DNA of 34,597 bases from the NCBI GenBank assembly GCA_016220095.1, contig JACRIJ010000029.1, positions 1 to 34,597 on the forward strand, in the 5' to 3' direction. The notes below the pieces were generated by a model. It worked only from the letters and a program-made list of their open reading frames with translations. It was not told where the DNA came from and did not search any database. This document shows positions 1 to 7,990 of this stretch, piece after piece. Source of the DNA: Planctomycetota bacterium (lineage in GTDB: Bacteria; Planctomycetota; MHYJ01; JACQXL01; JACRIJ01). Positions within the stretch are counted from its first letter, which is position 1. Each line of letters begins with the position of its first letter. The translations under genes were made by a program, and so were the position numbers.

Positions 1-18
1 GTCAAAAGCCTGATACTT

Positions 19-100
19 ACGCCATTCATGGCGTTATATTAAGGGCATGAATGCCCTTCATATTTCTCAGCCTTCCATAACCCAGCCATAAATGGCTGGG
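19..100. repeat. Three stacked mini-hairpins with a common core
   Basis: Three short perfect inverted repeats lie one after another: ACGCCA/TGGCGT at 19-34, AAGGGCAT/ATGCCCTT at 41-58 and CCCAGCCAT/ATGGCTGGG at 81-100. All share a CAT-NN-ATG core (CATTCATG, CATGAATG, CATAAATG), while the outer stems differ but stay complementary. They would fold as tight hairpins in RNA or single-stranded DNA. No reading frame crosses them convincingly. They are best read as members of a dispersed palindromic repeat family of unknown function. Confidence 0.7.
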
Positions 101-159
101 CTACTAACGTCCTTTAATGCCACCTCTACTGAGGCGATACCGCAATGGCACTTATTAAC

Positions 160-189
160 TTGACATGACAATGCCAAAACTGGTATATT
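160..189 (+). promoter_or_regulatory. Candidate sigma70 promoter upstream of the glycan operon
   Basis: TTGACA at 160-165 and TATATT at 184-189 are separated by 18 bp, and a TG one base before the -10 (181-182) makes it an extended -10. Transcription would start near 196, about 480 bases before the permease gene, and run straight into the inverted-repeat element at 218-347. It could drive the operon with a long structured leader, or a short RNA ending in the element. Confidence 0.4.
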
Positions 190-217
190 TGTCATTTATA
201 TAGGACAAAACTCGTAT

Positions 218-347
218 CCCGTCAGTAAAGGGTGAGCAGAAAAAACAACACTTACCTTAAAACCCCAATAAATGCCGTAGAGACGCCCCGCCGGGGCGTC
301 TCTACAAAATGCCACGGGGAGCTATAAACCCACCCTTTACTGACGGG
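218..347. repeat. 130-bp nested inverted-repeat element (MITE-like)
   Basis: The ends are a perfect 17-bp inverted repeat (CCCGTCAGTAAAGGGTG at 218-234, its complement at 331-347). Near the middle is a second perfect palindrome at 277-305 with 14-bp arms around one base (arm GTAGAGACGCCCCG). The unit encodes nothing recognisable. Matching termini around an internal palindrome suggest a non-autonomous mobile or REP-like element. A clear target-site duplication is not visible. Confidence 0.65.
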
Positions 348-414
348 TTACCGGATTGAAGTATTTTTTCTTGATTCCACCGCGGCTTTCGGATATACTC
401 AAACGAAGGCGAGA

Positions 415-560
415 GAATGAAGCAGGAAGAAGGAAGGACGGACGGGACGGATGACGAAGGATGAAAAATGAAGAATGAAGGACGTACGAAGTAGTGAGTA
501 GCGGGTAGCGAGTACCAAGGGACGGGGACGGACGAAGTAGCGACCCTTCGGCAAGCTCCC
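415..560. repeat. Purine-rich dispersed repeat
   Basis: This is a low-complexity purine-rich stretch made of short words such as GGACGGACG, GAATGAAG and GTAGCGAGTA. Part of it (about 454-483) closely matches the reverse complement of about 26065-26096, and the AGTAGYGAGTA/GGACGGACGAA part (about 482-540) recurs at about 27264-27318. It is therefore a dispersed family and not unique sequence. No open frame with coding character is present. Confidence 0.55.
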
Positions 561-679
561 TTCGTTATGTTTTTTTGTCTAAGACGGGGAAGCGCGTTTG
601 TATAACTCTGAGCGCTCTGTGCGCTTTTATCCTGAGCAAAGCGAAGGACTGTGGCTAAAAACGTTCGTTTTGTAAAAAC
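561..679. other. Leader of the glycan operon with repeat fragments
   Basis: This gene-free stretch contains pieces resembling the interspersed CTCTGTG-type repeat seen at 5983-6086 (GTATAACTCTGAGCGCTCTGTGCGC) and a CCTGAGCAAAGCGAAGGA word. Neither a clear Shine-Dalgarno sequence nor a good promoter was found directly before the permease start at 680. Confidence 0.4.
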
Positions 680-1441
680 ATGAAAATTTCATATTACATA
701 GAACTGCTTATAGAACTTACCAGGAAAGAAATCAAGGTAAGGTACAAGAACAGCTATTTCGGCTATTTGTGGTCCATAGCCAATCCCCTTGCCCTCGCGC
801 TCGTTTTCTTTTTTGCCATGAAGCTTATCATGAAAGTGCCGCATGAAGATTACGCGCTGTTCCTTATCTGCGGGCTGTTTCCGTGGCAGTGGTTCCAGAA
901 TTCCGTTACCGCCAGCGCCACAACCTTCATCGGTAACGCTACTCTTATCAAAAAAGTCTATTTTCCCCGCGAACTTCTTATTTCCGCCATGGTGCTCAGC
1001 GACCTCGTGCATTTTCTCGTCTGCATCCCCATCATCATATCGTTCGTTTATGTTTATGGTAAAACGCCTTCTCCAATCTGGTTCGTCGGTCTCCCCCTGC
1101 TTATTATTATCCAATTGATGATGACTTTCGGACTTTCGCTTCTCGTGTCCACCATCAATCTTTTTTTCCGTGATATGGAGCGGTTCATTTTGGTTATCCT
1201 TACGCTCTTATTCTATTGCACACCGGTCATATATTCCGCGTCGGACGTCCCCGGCAAATTCAGGGCTTATATGAACCTTAATCCCATGTTTCCGCTTATC
1301 AATGCCTACAGGGAACTGCTTTTGCTCAATACGCTTGATATCAGCCAGATGCTGATCTCTTTTGGGTACGGCGTCATTCTGCTGTTGCTCGGATACCTGG
1401 TTTATTCAAGATTGAAATGGAGGTTTGCCGAACTCGTATGA
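680..1441 (+). CDS. wzm: ABC-2 type polysaccharide export permease (Wzm-like)
   Basis: This 253-residue integral membrane protein of the ABC-2 permease family would form the inner-membrane channel that moves lipid-linked surface polysaccharide to the periplasm. The N-terminal cytoplasmic stretch contains TRKEIKVRYKNSYFGYLWS, typical of Wzm/KpsM/TagG-type permeases. About six hydrophobic segments follow, including LALALVFFFAMKLIM near residues 37-51 and VILLLLGYLVY near the C-terminus. The length matches the family. Its stop overlaps the start of the ATPase gene by ATGA (1438-1441), so the two are translationally coupled. No strong ribosome site precedes residue 1. The exported glycan cannot be told from sequence, but the downstream glycosyltransferases point to an O-antigen-like polymer. 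Confidence 0.88.
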   Translation: MKISYYIELLIELTRKEIKVRYKNSYFGYLWSIANPLALALVFFFAMKLIMKVPHEDYALFLICGLFPWQWFQNSVTASATTFIGNATLIKKVYFPRELLISAMVLSDLVHFLVCIPIIISFVYVYGKTPSPIWFVGLPLLIIIQLMMTFGLSLLVSTINLFFRDMERFILVILTLLFYCTPVIYSASDVPGKFRAYMNLNPMFPLINAYRELLLLNTLDISQMLISFGYGVILLLLGYLVYSRLKWRFAELV

Positions 1442-2181
1442 ACCCCATTATAGTTCTGAACAATATTCACAAGTGCTATCCGCTTTACCATCATATAACA
1501 GGCGGTTTTAGAAATTTCCTGTTCCATATGCCCACTGCCGTAAAACAACTACAAAATACTAAATTCTGGGCCCTTCAGGGCATTTCGTTTGAAGTGAACA
1601 GAGGTGAAACCTTCGGCGTTATCGGCAGGAATGGCGCGGGTAAAAGCACTCTGCTCGGACTCATAGCGCGCGTGATGAAACCCACGTCCGGCACTATTGC
1701 AATAAATGCCGGCAAAATCGCGCCCCTGCTGGAACTCGGCGCCGGTTTTCACGTTGACCTTACGGGCCGCGAAAACATTGTGCTCAACGGCATGCTCCTC
1801 GGCATGGCCAAAAAAGAAATCACTTCAAAGCTCGGTGAAATAATAGAATTTTCAGAACTTCATGAGTTTATAGACCAGCCTTTAAGGATTTATTCCAGCG
1901 GAATGCTCGCGCGCCTGGGGTTTTCCGTGGCTGTGCACATAGAACCCGACCTGCTTCTCGTGGACGAAATTCTCGCCGTGGGGGACATTGAATTCCAGAA
2001 AAAATGCATAGACCGCATGCTGGAATTCAAGAAAAAAAACGTTTCCATTGTAATAGTTTCTCATTCCATGCAGGACGTGGAAAAAATGTGCGACAGGGCC
2101 GCCTGGATAGAAAACCATAAGGTCAGGATGATAGGAGACGCAAAAACGGTTGTGGCCGCGTATAAAGGAGCCAGGGAATGA
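1438..2181 (+). CDS. wzt: ABC transporter ATPase for polysaccharide export (Wzt-like)
   Basis: This 247-residue nucleotide-binding subunit would power the permease encoded just upstream. Walker A is GRNGAGKST (residues 63-71), the ABC signature is YSSGMLARLG, Walker B is LLLVDEIL and the switch histidine is in IVIVSHS. The start at 1438 was chosen because ATG overlaps the permease stop as ATGA. An ATG at 1417 in the same frame lies inside the permease gene and is less likely. The protein ends soon after the nucleotide-binding domain, so it lacks the C-terminal carbohydrate-binding domain of E. coli O9a-type Wzt. Export may therefore not depend on a terminal cap read by Wzt. The gene overlaps the next one by ATGA. 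Confidence 0.9.
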   Translation: MNPIIVLNNIHKCYPLYHHITGGFRNFLFHMPTAVKQLQNTKFWALQGISFEVNRGETFGVIGRNGAGKSTLLGLIARVMKPTSGTIAINAGKIAPLLELGAGFHVDLTGRENIVLNGMLLGMAKKEITSKLGEIIEFSELHEFIDQPLRIYSSGMLARLGFSVAVHIEPDLLLVDEILAVGDIEFQKKCIDRMLEFKKKNVSIVIVSHSMQDVEKMCDRAAWIENHKVRMIGDAKTVVAAYKGARE

Positions 2182-3059
2182 AAGCCGGAAGCTCGGATTT
2201 TAACAATCTCTTTAGCCCTTCGGCTAAAATTTCAGCCCTTCCGGGAAAATTGGATTTTGAATCCCCATCCAGCCCCTTCGCTTTTCTTGTAAGAAATATT
2301 CCGCCTGGCGCCACGGTGCTCGATGCGCGTTGCCATTACGGTCAGGCAGGCGAATACCTCGCGGCGAAAAAAAACTGCGCGGTGTATGGAATAGAAACCG
2401 ACGAAGAAGCCGTTAAATCCGTGCGCGCTAAAGGGGTTTTTAAGGACGTATTCAGGTTTTCTATAGCCAATCCTGAAGCAGCGCCTGGTGAATATGAACG
2501 TTTCCGGCGAACGGATTTCTTTGATGCGCTTATCTGTCCGGACGTCTTTGAACATGTAAAAGATATTAATGGTGCCTTCTTTTTCCTTATTTCAAAACTC
2601 AAAACCAGCGGTAAAATGCTCTTGCCGGTACCTAATATTGCGAATCTTGACATAATTGCCAATCTGCTCTGTGACAGGTTTAGTTACACGGATATCGGAA
2701 TCCTGAACAGGGACCACGCGAGATTTTTCACTAAACGGTCGTTTATAGAATGGCTCAATTCTGTTAACTCTTCACGAAACGATTTCCAGATTGACGTGGA
2801 GACGTGGGAGACAACTAATTATGAAAGCCCTGCGGTAAAATTACTGAAGGAAAAGTTTCCTGCGCTTTACGATAATCTGATTGGCCTGTACGCGGACCGG
2901 CAAAATGCATTAACATTGTTGAACCTGTTTGCGCTGGTCAAAAAACCCGGAGATAAAAAGATTGCGCTCCTGCAAAAATTCCGGCTTGAACCGCTGGAAG
3001 AATTGCTTGATCGTATCAATAAGCAGGCCGGCAAAAATTCAAAAGGAGCTGGGCGATGA
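2178..3059 (+). CDS. Class I SAM methyltransferase-like protein with degraded motif I
   Basis: This 293-residue protein is clearly paralogous to the N-terminal domain of the next gene, with shared stretches such as RFFTKRSF.EWL and YLAAKK.C. In the paralog motif I reads LDVGCSFGYIG, whereas here it is LDARCHYGQAG (residues 48-58). The first glycine of the SAM-binding loop is arginine, and the later PGG motif is TSG. The fold is probably kept but SAM binding is doubtful, so it may be a pseudo-enzyme or partner of its neighbour. It overlaps both flanking genes by ATGA, so it is still translated within the operon. A true methyltransferase with a divergent loop remains possible. Confidence 0.75.
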   Translation: MKAGSSDFNNLFSPSAKISALPGKLDFESPSSPFAFLVRNIPPGATVLDARCHYGQAGEYLAAKKNCAVYGIETDEEAVKSVRAKGVFKDVFRFSIANPEAAPGEYERFRRTDFFDALICPDVFEHVKDINGAFFFLISKLKTSGKMLLPVPNIANLDIIANLLCDRFSYTDIGILNRDHARFFTKRSFIEWLNSVNSSRNDFQIDVETWETTNYESPAVKLLKEKFPALYDNLIGLYADRQNALTLLNLFALVKKPGDKKIALLQKFRLEPLEELLDRINKQAGKNSKGAGR

Positions 3060-5866
3060 ACGTCGGCAACGCAGATTTCAACAATCTTTTTAATCCTACT
3101 CAAAAAAAATATTTTTTCACTGCCGAAGAAATTAATGAGGAAAGCGATAACAATTCATTATCATTTCTTGTCAAAAACGTCCGGCCGGGTTCAACCGTGT
3201 TGGACGTCGGATGCTCTTTCGGATACATCGGGGATTATCTTGCTGCGAAGAAAAAATGCATAATGTACGGCATAGAGATAAACAGTGCCGCCATAGAGCA
3301 TGCCAGGAAAAACGGCGCTTACAGGGATATCTACGAAATAAACATGGAAAACGCGTCCGCGGAAATGTATAGTTCGGCAGGATTCCGGAATTCGCCACTT
3401 TTTGATTGCATTTTGTGCGGGGACATATTGGAGCACCTGTGCAATATTAACGATGCCTTTTTTGCGCTTATGAATAAGCTCAAGCCGGGCGGAAGGATGC
3501 TGATTTCACTTCCTAATATGTCAAATTTCGAAGTGGTATTGGGCATTTTAGCCGGCAGATTCAACTATTCAGATTTCGGAATTCTCGACAGCAGTCACCT
3601 GAGGTTTTTTACCAAACGTTCTTTTGTGGAATGGCTTGATTCTCTTAACCGGTCTTCAAATAATTGGCAGGTTGAAATAGAGTTATACGACAAGACAACC
3701 GCGGAATCAGCGTCGGCAATGCGTTTGAAAACGGAATGCCCGGCGGCCTACGAAAAAATCATGCGTTTGTACGCGGACAGCGGCGAAGCGCCGGTTTATC
3801 AGCATTTATTTGTTCTCAGAAAAGATCCGCCCGGCCCGAAAATTGATTTATGCGGCAAAATGCAGATTGACGTTAATAAAGATGTCGTCAGCAATTTTGC
3901 GTTGCATGAAAAAGATAGCGATTTTTCAATAATGATTAAGGAAAAAAACGCCTGTATTGCCGAAAAGGAACTTCGCATTTCCTGCCTGGAAGACGAGCTG
4001 ATTGCTTACAGAAATTCAACCGGCGTACGGTTTTATGAATCAGCAAAAAATTTGTTGAAAAAACTGTTTTTGTATAAATATATTCTATTGGCAAAAAAGG
4101 CGTTGTTTTATATTAAGACCTACGGATTCAGGGTAACATGGCAGAAGACAAAGGAAAAAATTGCGCTGATGACGGCCTTCGGTTCTATAGAAGAAAAATG
4201 GATGTCCGTAAACGAACCCGGCAAAACGGAACTTGAGACACAAAAGAAAATTAAATTTCCGGATCAATTCAAAATAAGCATTATTATGCCGGTTTATAAT
4301 ACGGAGCCCGGCATGCTGAAGGCGGCTATAGATTCAGTGTTACGCCAGACGTATGCGAATTGGGAATTGTGCATTGCCGACGGCGGCTCAACTTCCCCGC
4401 AAATAAAGGAAATCCTTAATAGTTACAGCAGTAATGATGTCAGAATCAAAGTAAAATTCCTTGACGCAAATAGAGGTATCGCCGGCAATACCAATGAAGC
4501 CCTTGCCATAGCGGGCGGTGAATTTGCCGCGTTTCTTGACCATGATGATACGCTTGCGCCGTTTGCGCTTTTCGAAATCACAAAGGCGGTAAATAAAGAC
4601 CACACGATAGATTTTATTTATTCCGATGAAGATAAACTGTCGGAAAACGGAGGAAAAAGGTTCAAACTCAATTTTAAGCCCTCCTGGAGTCCGGACCTTT
4701 TAAGAAGCAATAATTACATAACCCATTTAACGGCAATCAAGAAAACGCTTATAGACAAAATCGGCGGTTTCAGGCAGGGTTTTGACGGGGCGCAGGATTA
4801 CGATTTGATTCTGCGTGCAACGGAAAAGGCGAATAAGATTCACAGAATACCGGCAATTCTTTATCATTGGAGAACGCATGAAAAATCAACCGCGGATAAT
4901 CCTTCTGCAAAAACCGGCGCTTACGAAGCAGGCCGCAGGGCCGTTGAGGAACATCTTTCCAGGTCCGGACTGCGCGGACGTGTGGAAAATGGCGCGTTCG
5001 CCGGCGCGTATAAGGTGACTTACGATATGCCGGTACAGCCGAAAATTTCAATAATTATTCCGAATAAGGACAGCTTAAACCTTATTCAAAGATGCGTAAA
5101 CTCAATACTTGACAGGTCAATATATAAGAATTACGAAATACTAATTGTGGAAAACCACAGCGAAGACAGGAAAACTTTCGAATATTATGACAAACTGACA
5201 CGCGAACACGAAAACGTACGCATCCTGAAATGGGACAAGCCGTTCAATTTTTCCGACGTGAACAATTTTGCGGTAAGCCATACGCAAGGCGAAATAGTAC
5301 TGCTGTTGAACAACGATGTTGAAGTGATAAACCCTGACTGGCTTGAGAGGATGGCGGAACACGCAGTGAGAAAGGAAGTCGGCGCCGTTGGGGCGAAACT
5401 TTATTACCCGAACAACACCATACAGCACGCCGGCGTCATAGTCGGCCTGGGCGGTGTGGCCGGCCATTCGCATAAGCACCACAGCAGGGATTCGTTCGGA
5501 TATTTCGGGCGGCTGGTATTGACGCAGAACCTGAGCGCGGTAACAGCGGCCTGCGTAATGATGCGTAAAGAGGTTTTTCTTGAAGCCGGCGGGTTTGATG
5601 AAAAATTCGCCCTGTCTTTCGGCGACGTTGACCTGTGCCTGAAAATCAGAAAAAAAGGATACCGGATTGTCTGGACGCCGTATGCGGAATTATACCATTA
5701 CGAATCGGTAACGCGTGGCCATGAAGATACTCCTCAAAAACAGGCAAGGTTTAATACCGAAATAAAAACGTTCCGCAGGAAATGGATGGATTTTCTTGAA
5801 GAAGGCGATCCTTTTTATAACCCGAACCTTACCATTGCAACAGAGGATTTTAAGATAAAACTCTAA
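3056..5866 (+). CDS. Methyltransferase fused to two GT2 glycosyltransferase domains
   Basis: This 936-residue cytoplasmic enzyme has three catalytic modules. Residues 35-255 are a class I SAM methyltransferase with intact motif I (LDVGCSFGYIG, 49-59). Residues 290-320 look coiled-coil and are followed by a basic, partly hydrophobic linker (330-360). GT-A domain 1 runs from about 405 to 640 (ISIIMPVYN at 408, LDHDDT at 494-499, acceptor-site QDYD near 580). GT-A domain 2 runs from about 663 to 920 (ISIIIPNKD, LNND at 751-754, GDVDL near 856-860). The fusion suggests chain extension plus methylation or capping by one polypeptide, as in O-antigen assembly enzymes. Sugar specificity cannot be read. 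It starts by ATGA overlap with the degenerate paralog and ends the tightly coupled part of the operon. Confidence 0.88.
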   Translation: MNVGNADFNNLFNPTQKKYFFTAEEINEESDNNSLSFLVKNVRPGSTVLDVGCSFGYIGDYLAAKKKCIMYGIEINSAAIEHARKNGAYRDIYEINMENASAEMYSSAGFRNSPLFDCILCGDILEHLCNINDAFFALMNKLKPGGRMLISLPNMSNFEVVLGILAGRFNYSDFGILDSSHLRFFTKRSFVEWLDSLNRSSNNWQVEIELYDKTTAESASAMRLKTECPAAYEKIMRLYADSGEAPVYQHLFVLRKDPPGPKIDLCGKMQIDVNKDVVSNFALHEKDSDFSIMIKEKNACIAEKELRISCLEDELIAYRNSTGVRFYESAKNLLKKLFLYKYILLAKKALFYIKTYGFRVTWQKTKEKIALMTAFGSIEEKWMSVNEPGKTELETQKKIKFPDQFKISIIMPVYNTEPGMLKAAIDSVLRQTYANWELCIADGGSTSPQIKEILNSYSSNDVRIKVKFLDANRGIAGNTNEALAIAGGEFAAFLDHDDTLAPFALFEITKAVNKDHTIDFIYSDEDKLSENGGKRFKLNFKPSWSPDLLRSNNYITHLTAIKKTLIDKIGGFRQGFDGAQDYDLILRATEKANKIHRIPAILYHWRTHEKSTADNPSAKTGAYEAGRRAVEEHLSRSGLRGRVENGAFAGAYKVTYDMPVQPKISIIIPNKDSLNLIQRCVNSILDRSIYKNYEILIVENHSEDRKTFEYYDKLTREHENVRILKWDKPFNFSDVNNFAVSHTQGEIVLLLNNDVEVINPDWLERMAEHAVRKEVGAVGAKLYYPNNTIQHAGVIVGLGGVAGHSHKHHSRDSFGYFGRLVLTQNLSAVTAACVMMRKEVFLEAGGFDEKFALSFGDVDLCLKIRKKGYRIVWTPYAELYHYESVTRGHEDTPQKQARFNTEIKTFRRKWMDFLEEGDPFYNPNLTIATEDFKIKL

Positions 5867-6175
5867 ATCCGAATTTCTAAATAAATCATAATAGTTAAAT
5901 TCGTAATACTTTAGTATCTTACGTCTCAACTTCTTTGTAAATTGCGTAGAAGATTCAGCGATAAAACGACGACACGAATTTTGCCACAGAGCGCACAGAG
6001 ACCACAGAGGAATAACGACGAAACTTTTTCAGCAATGGCGGAACGGCGTAGTCGTATAACTCTGTGCCCTCTGTGTTCTCTGTGGCTAATCGGCGTAGCG
6101 TTAGTCGTGACTTCTCCCTTTTCCTTACTGGATTCCCGCTGTATAGGGCATTATGCATTGAAAAACAAGGTTTAT
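5867..6175. repeat. Intergenic interspersed CACAGAG/CTCTGTG repeat
   Basis: This stretch separates two glycosyltransferase genes. Its core is an imperfect inverted repeat: GCCACAGAGCGCACAGAG at 5983-6000 continuing to 6010, and its near complement ending CTCTGTGGC at 6060-6086. The frame stays open through it, which lengthens the downstream reading frame by 78 codons, but the encoded residues look like translated repeat. GGCGTAGTCGT here also occurs at about 27365-27375. I see no gene in this interval. Confidence 0.6.
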
Positions 6176-7075
6176 ATGATCATTAATCCAAAAGTTTACA
6201 TCCTGATATTGAACTGGAACGGCTGGAAAGACACTCTGGAATGCCTTGAAAGCCTTAAAGGCGTCAATTATCCTGACTGTCAAATCGTGGTCGTTGACAA
6301 CGGTTCAACCGATGAATCCGTTGAGCGCATAGACGCGTGGGTAAAGAGCCACGCAGAAATCAAGGCGCTATTGCTCAAAACCGGCCGCAATACGGGATTT
6401 GCCGGCGGGAATAATTTCGGTATAAAATACATACTGGAGCAGAAGGACTGCGGCTATGTCTTGTTGTTGAATAACGATACCGTGGTTGAAAAAGATTTTC
6501 TGTTTAAAATGGTTGAGACCGCGCGGGCGAATCCGGACGCGGGGATTGTGGGCGGCAGGATTGCGTATTACGCCAACCGCGGTGAAAATTGGTATGCCGG
6601 CGGAAGGATTTCGTTTTGGCGCGGGTGCGTATACGTGGACAAAAAAATCGCGTCTGAAGAGCCGTTCGCAACGGGATTCATAACGGGGTGTCTGATGCTG
6701 ATAAAACCCGAGGTGTTTTTGAAGGCAGGATTTTTAGAGGAAGAATATTTTTTAGGCGTAGAGGACTGGGAATTTTGCCTCAAGGCCGGCAGGGAATACA
6801 AGTTGATGGTTGACCCGCGGGCGGTGATATATCACAAGGTAAGCGCGGCCACGGGAGGGGAGAATTCGCCGCTGACGGTATATTACACCGCGAGGAACCG
6901 GATGATGTTTATCAACCGCAACCTGCGGGGGTTGCAGAGGATGTCCGCTTTTACTTATACGATAATCACGAGGCTTGTCAAGATACCGCTTTATTTCATG
7001 CGATTCAAATTCCGGCACGGATGGGCGATGTTTAAAGGATTAGCGGGAATCAATTCAAAACGAATTAATAATTAG
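6176..7075 (+). CDS. GT2 family glycosyltransferase
   Basis: This 299-residue GT-A glycosyltransferase transfers a sugar from a nucleotide-sugar donor during surface glycan assembly at the cytoplasmic face. The nucleotide-binding start is VYILILNWNG (residues 7-16), followed by VVDNGSTDES (39-48), the metal motif LNND (98-101) and an acceptor-side VEDWEFCLK (195-203). This pattern is typical of rhamnosyltransferase-like GT2 enzymes (cGT2.c-type). The ATG at 6176 was chosen because homology begins there and the upstream in-frame codons from 5942 fall in repeat sequence. The basic, amphipathic C-terminus (residues 255-285) could contact the membrane. It follows the export operon but may be transcribed separately because of the 309-base gap. 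Confidence 0.85.
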   Translation: MIINPKVYILILNWNGWKDTLECLESLKGVNYPDCQIVVVDNGSTDESVERIDAWVKSHAEIKALLLKTGRNTGFAGGNNFGIKYILEQKDCGYVLLLNNDTVVEKDFLFKMVETARANPDAGIVGGRIAYYANRGENWYAGGRISFWRGCVYVDKKIASEEPFATGFITGCLMLIKPEVFLKAGFLEEEYFLGVEDWEFCLKAGREYKLMVDPRAVIYHKVSAATGGENSPLTVYYTARNRMMFINRNLRGLQRMSAFTYTIITRLVKIPLYFMRFKFRHGWAMFKGLAGINSKRINN

Positions 7076-7119
7076 AAATTAAGAATTAAAAAAAACGACA
7101 CTTCTTTTGCAGGAAAAAG

Positions 7120-7149
7120 GCGACTTAGAGAAAGAAAAGAGTTTATAAT
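7120..7149 (+). promoter_or_regulatory. Weak promoter for the metalloprotease gene
   Basis: A perfect -10 TATAAT (7144-7149) is preceded 18 bp upstream by a poor -35 (GCGACT, 7120-7125). Transcription would begin near 7156, just before the ribosome site GAAAGGA (7155-7161). The -10 is convincing and the -35 is not. Confidence 0.35.
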
Positions 7150-7170
7150 GCGTAGAAAGGATTTGTCCGG

Positions 7171-7869
7171 ATGCAAAGAAAAAGACCTGTTTACATAATG
7201 AATTCCGCGGGCGTAGCAGATGACGAGCGCCAGGCGGTCAAGGACGGGGTGAAAACTATTTTAGAAATCATTGGTCTTGAAAAGGAGATCCAGATCAAGG
7301 ATTTGGGATATTGGAATCAAGGTTCAGGCGAATATGAAAGCGTGGATTGGTATCTTGCTAAAGCGCAAATGGCAACTAATAACGGATATGGGAGTCAGGT
7401 TAATGACGATAAGATATTAGATCTTTATGACAATTCGCCATTAAGAAAAGAAGCCCCGCATTATATTGTAATGATTATTGATAAAGATCTTACGAGTAAA
7501 CGCAATGACGGTACTTGGTATAATTTCGTAATAGGTGATGGATTTCAAGATATCGGCGTGGTTCTTTCAGTTAAAAGGTTTCGGGGATTGTCTGATTCTC
7601 AAAAGCAAGAAGAATGCATAAAAACGCTTGTTATGCACGAATTAGGGCATGTTTTTGGCGCCGCAGATGGAAGAAATGGCATTGATGCATTGTCAACCCA
7701 ATCCAACAGTTCAGTATTATATAAAGACCATTGCGATCAGGAATGTGTCATGAGGCAAGGGAGTCGTGTCCCTGATGCTTGGATAAAAATATCTGAAGAT
7801 CGACTAAAAAGTGTCAGGCCTTTTTGTGATAAATGTATAGTTGAAATGAAGAAATTTTTCAGTACATGA
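7171..7869 (+). CDS. Archaemetzincin-like zinc metalloprotease
   Basis: This 232-residue putative soluble metallopeptidase has no signal peptide. The zinc motif is HELGHVFGAAD (H156, E157, H160, G163, D166), an HExxHxxGxxD form with Asp as the likely third ligand. A cysteine-rich tail follows: HC at 187-188, C192-V-M, and FCDKC (C219, C222). Archaemetzincins have HExxHxxGxxH followed by a four-cysteine zinc site with a CxM turn, and this protein keeps the CVM and CxxC elements. It differs in having an insertion of about 20 residues between the two sites and Asp as third ligand. The ribosome site is GAAAGGA, 9 bases before ATG. It stands alone between the glycan operon and the restriction island, and its substrate is unknown. 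Confidence 0.72.
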   Translation: MQRKRPVYIMNSAGVADDERQAVKDGVKTILEIIGLEKEIQIKDLGYWNQGSGEYESVDWYLAKAQMATNNGYGSQVNDDKILDLYDNSPLRKEAPHYIVMIIDKDLTSKRNDGTWYNFVIGDGFQDIGVVLSVKRFRGLSDSQKQEECIKTLVMHELGHVFGAADGRNGIDALSTQSNSSVLYKDHCDQECVMRQGSRVPDAWIKISEDRLKSVRPFCDKCIVEMKKFFST

Positions 7870-7909
7870 AAGGATATGTAACAATATTGTCAACCCGTGT
7901 GCATGATTA

Positions 7910-7937
7910 AGTATTGTTAATACTAAAAATAAGTATT
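7910..7937. promoter_or_regulatory. AGTATT/AATACT half-sites upstream of the restriction operon
   Basis: AGTATT (7910-7915), AATACT (7919-7924) and AGTATT (7932-7937) form an inverted repeat plus an extra direct half-site, starting 45 bases before the -35 of the hsdS promoter. This could be an operator controlling the restriction-modification genes. No controller (C) protein gene is seen nearby, and AT-richness makes chance occurrence possible. Confidence 0.3.
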
Positions 7938-7954
7938 TTAATAATAAATAAATC

Positions 7955-7983
7955 TTGACAATTGTGTGTTTTGGGTGTATAAT
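7955..7983 (+). promoter_or_regulatory. Full-consensus sigma70 promoter, apparently leaderless
   Basis: TTGACA (7955-7960), a 17-bp spacer and TATAAT (7978-7983) match the consensus at all twelve positions. The next ATG, at 7991, is only 7 bases past the -10, so the transcript would start at or within a base or two of the codon and have no leader. No Shine-Dalgarno sequence could fit. Confidence 0.85.
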
Positions 7984-7990
7984 ATATATT

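Noticed and set aside
3056-3900. First part of the 936-residue protein as a separate methyltransferase gene
   Set aside because: The frame is continuous into the GT2 domains with no stop or internal ribosome site; it is a real fusion.
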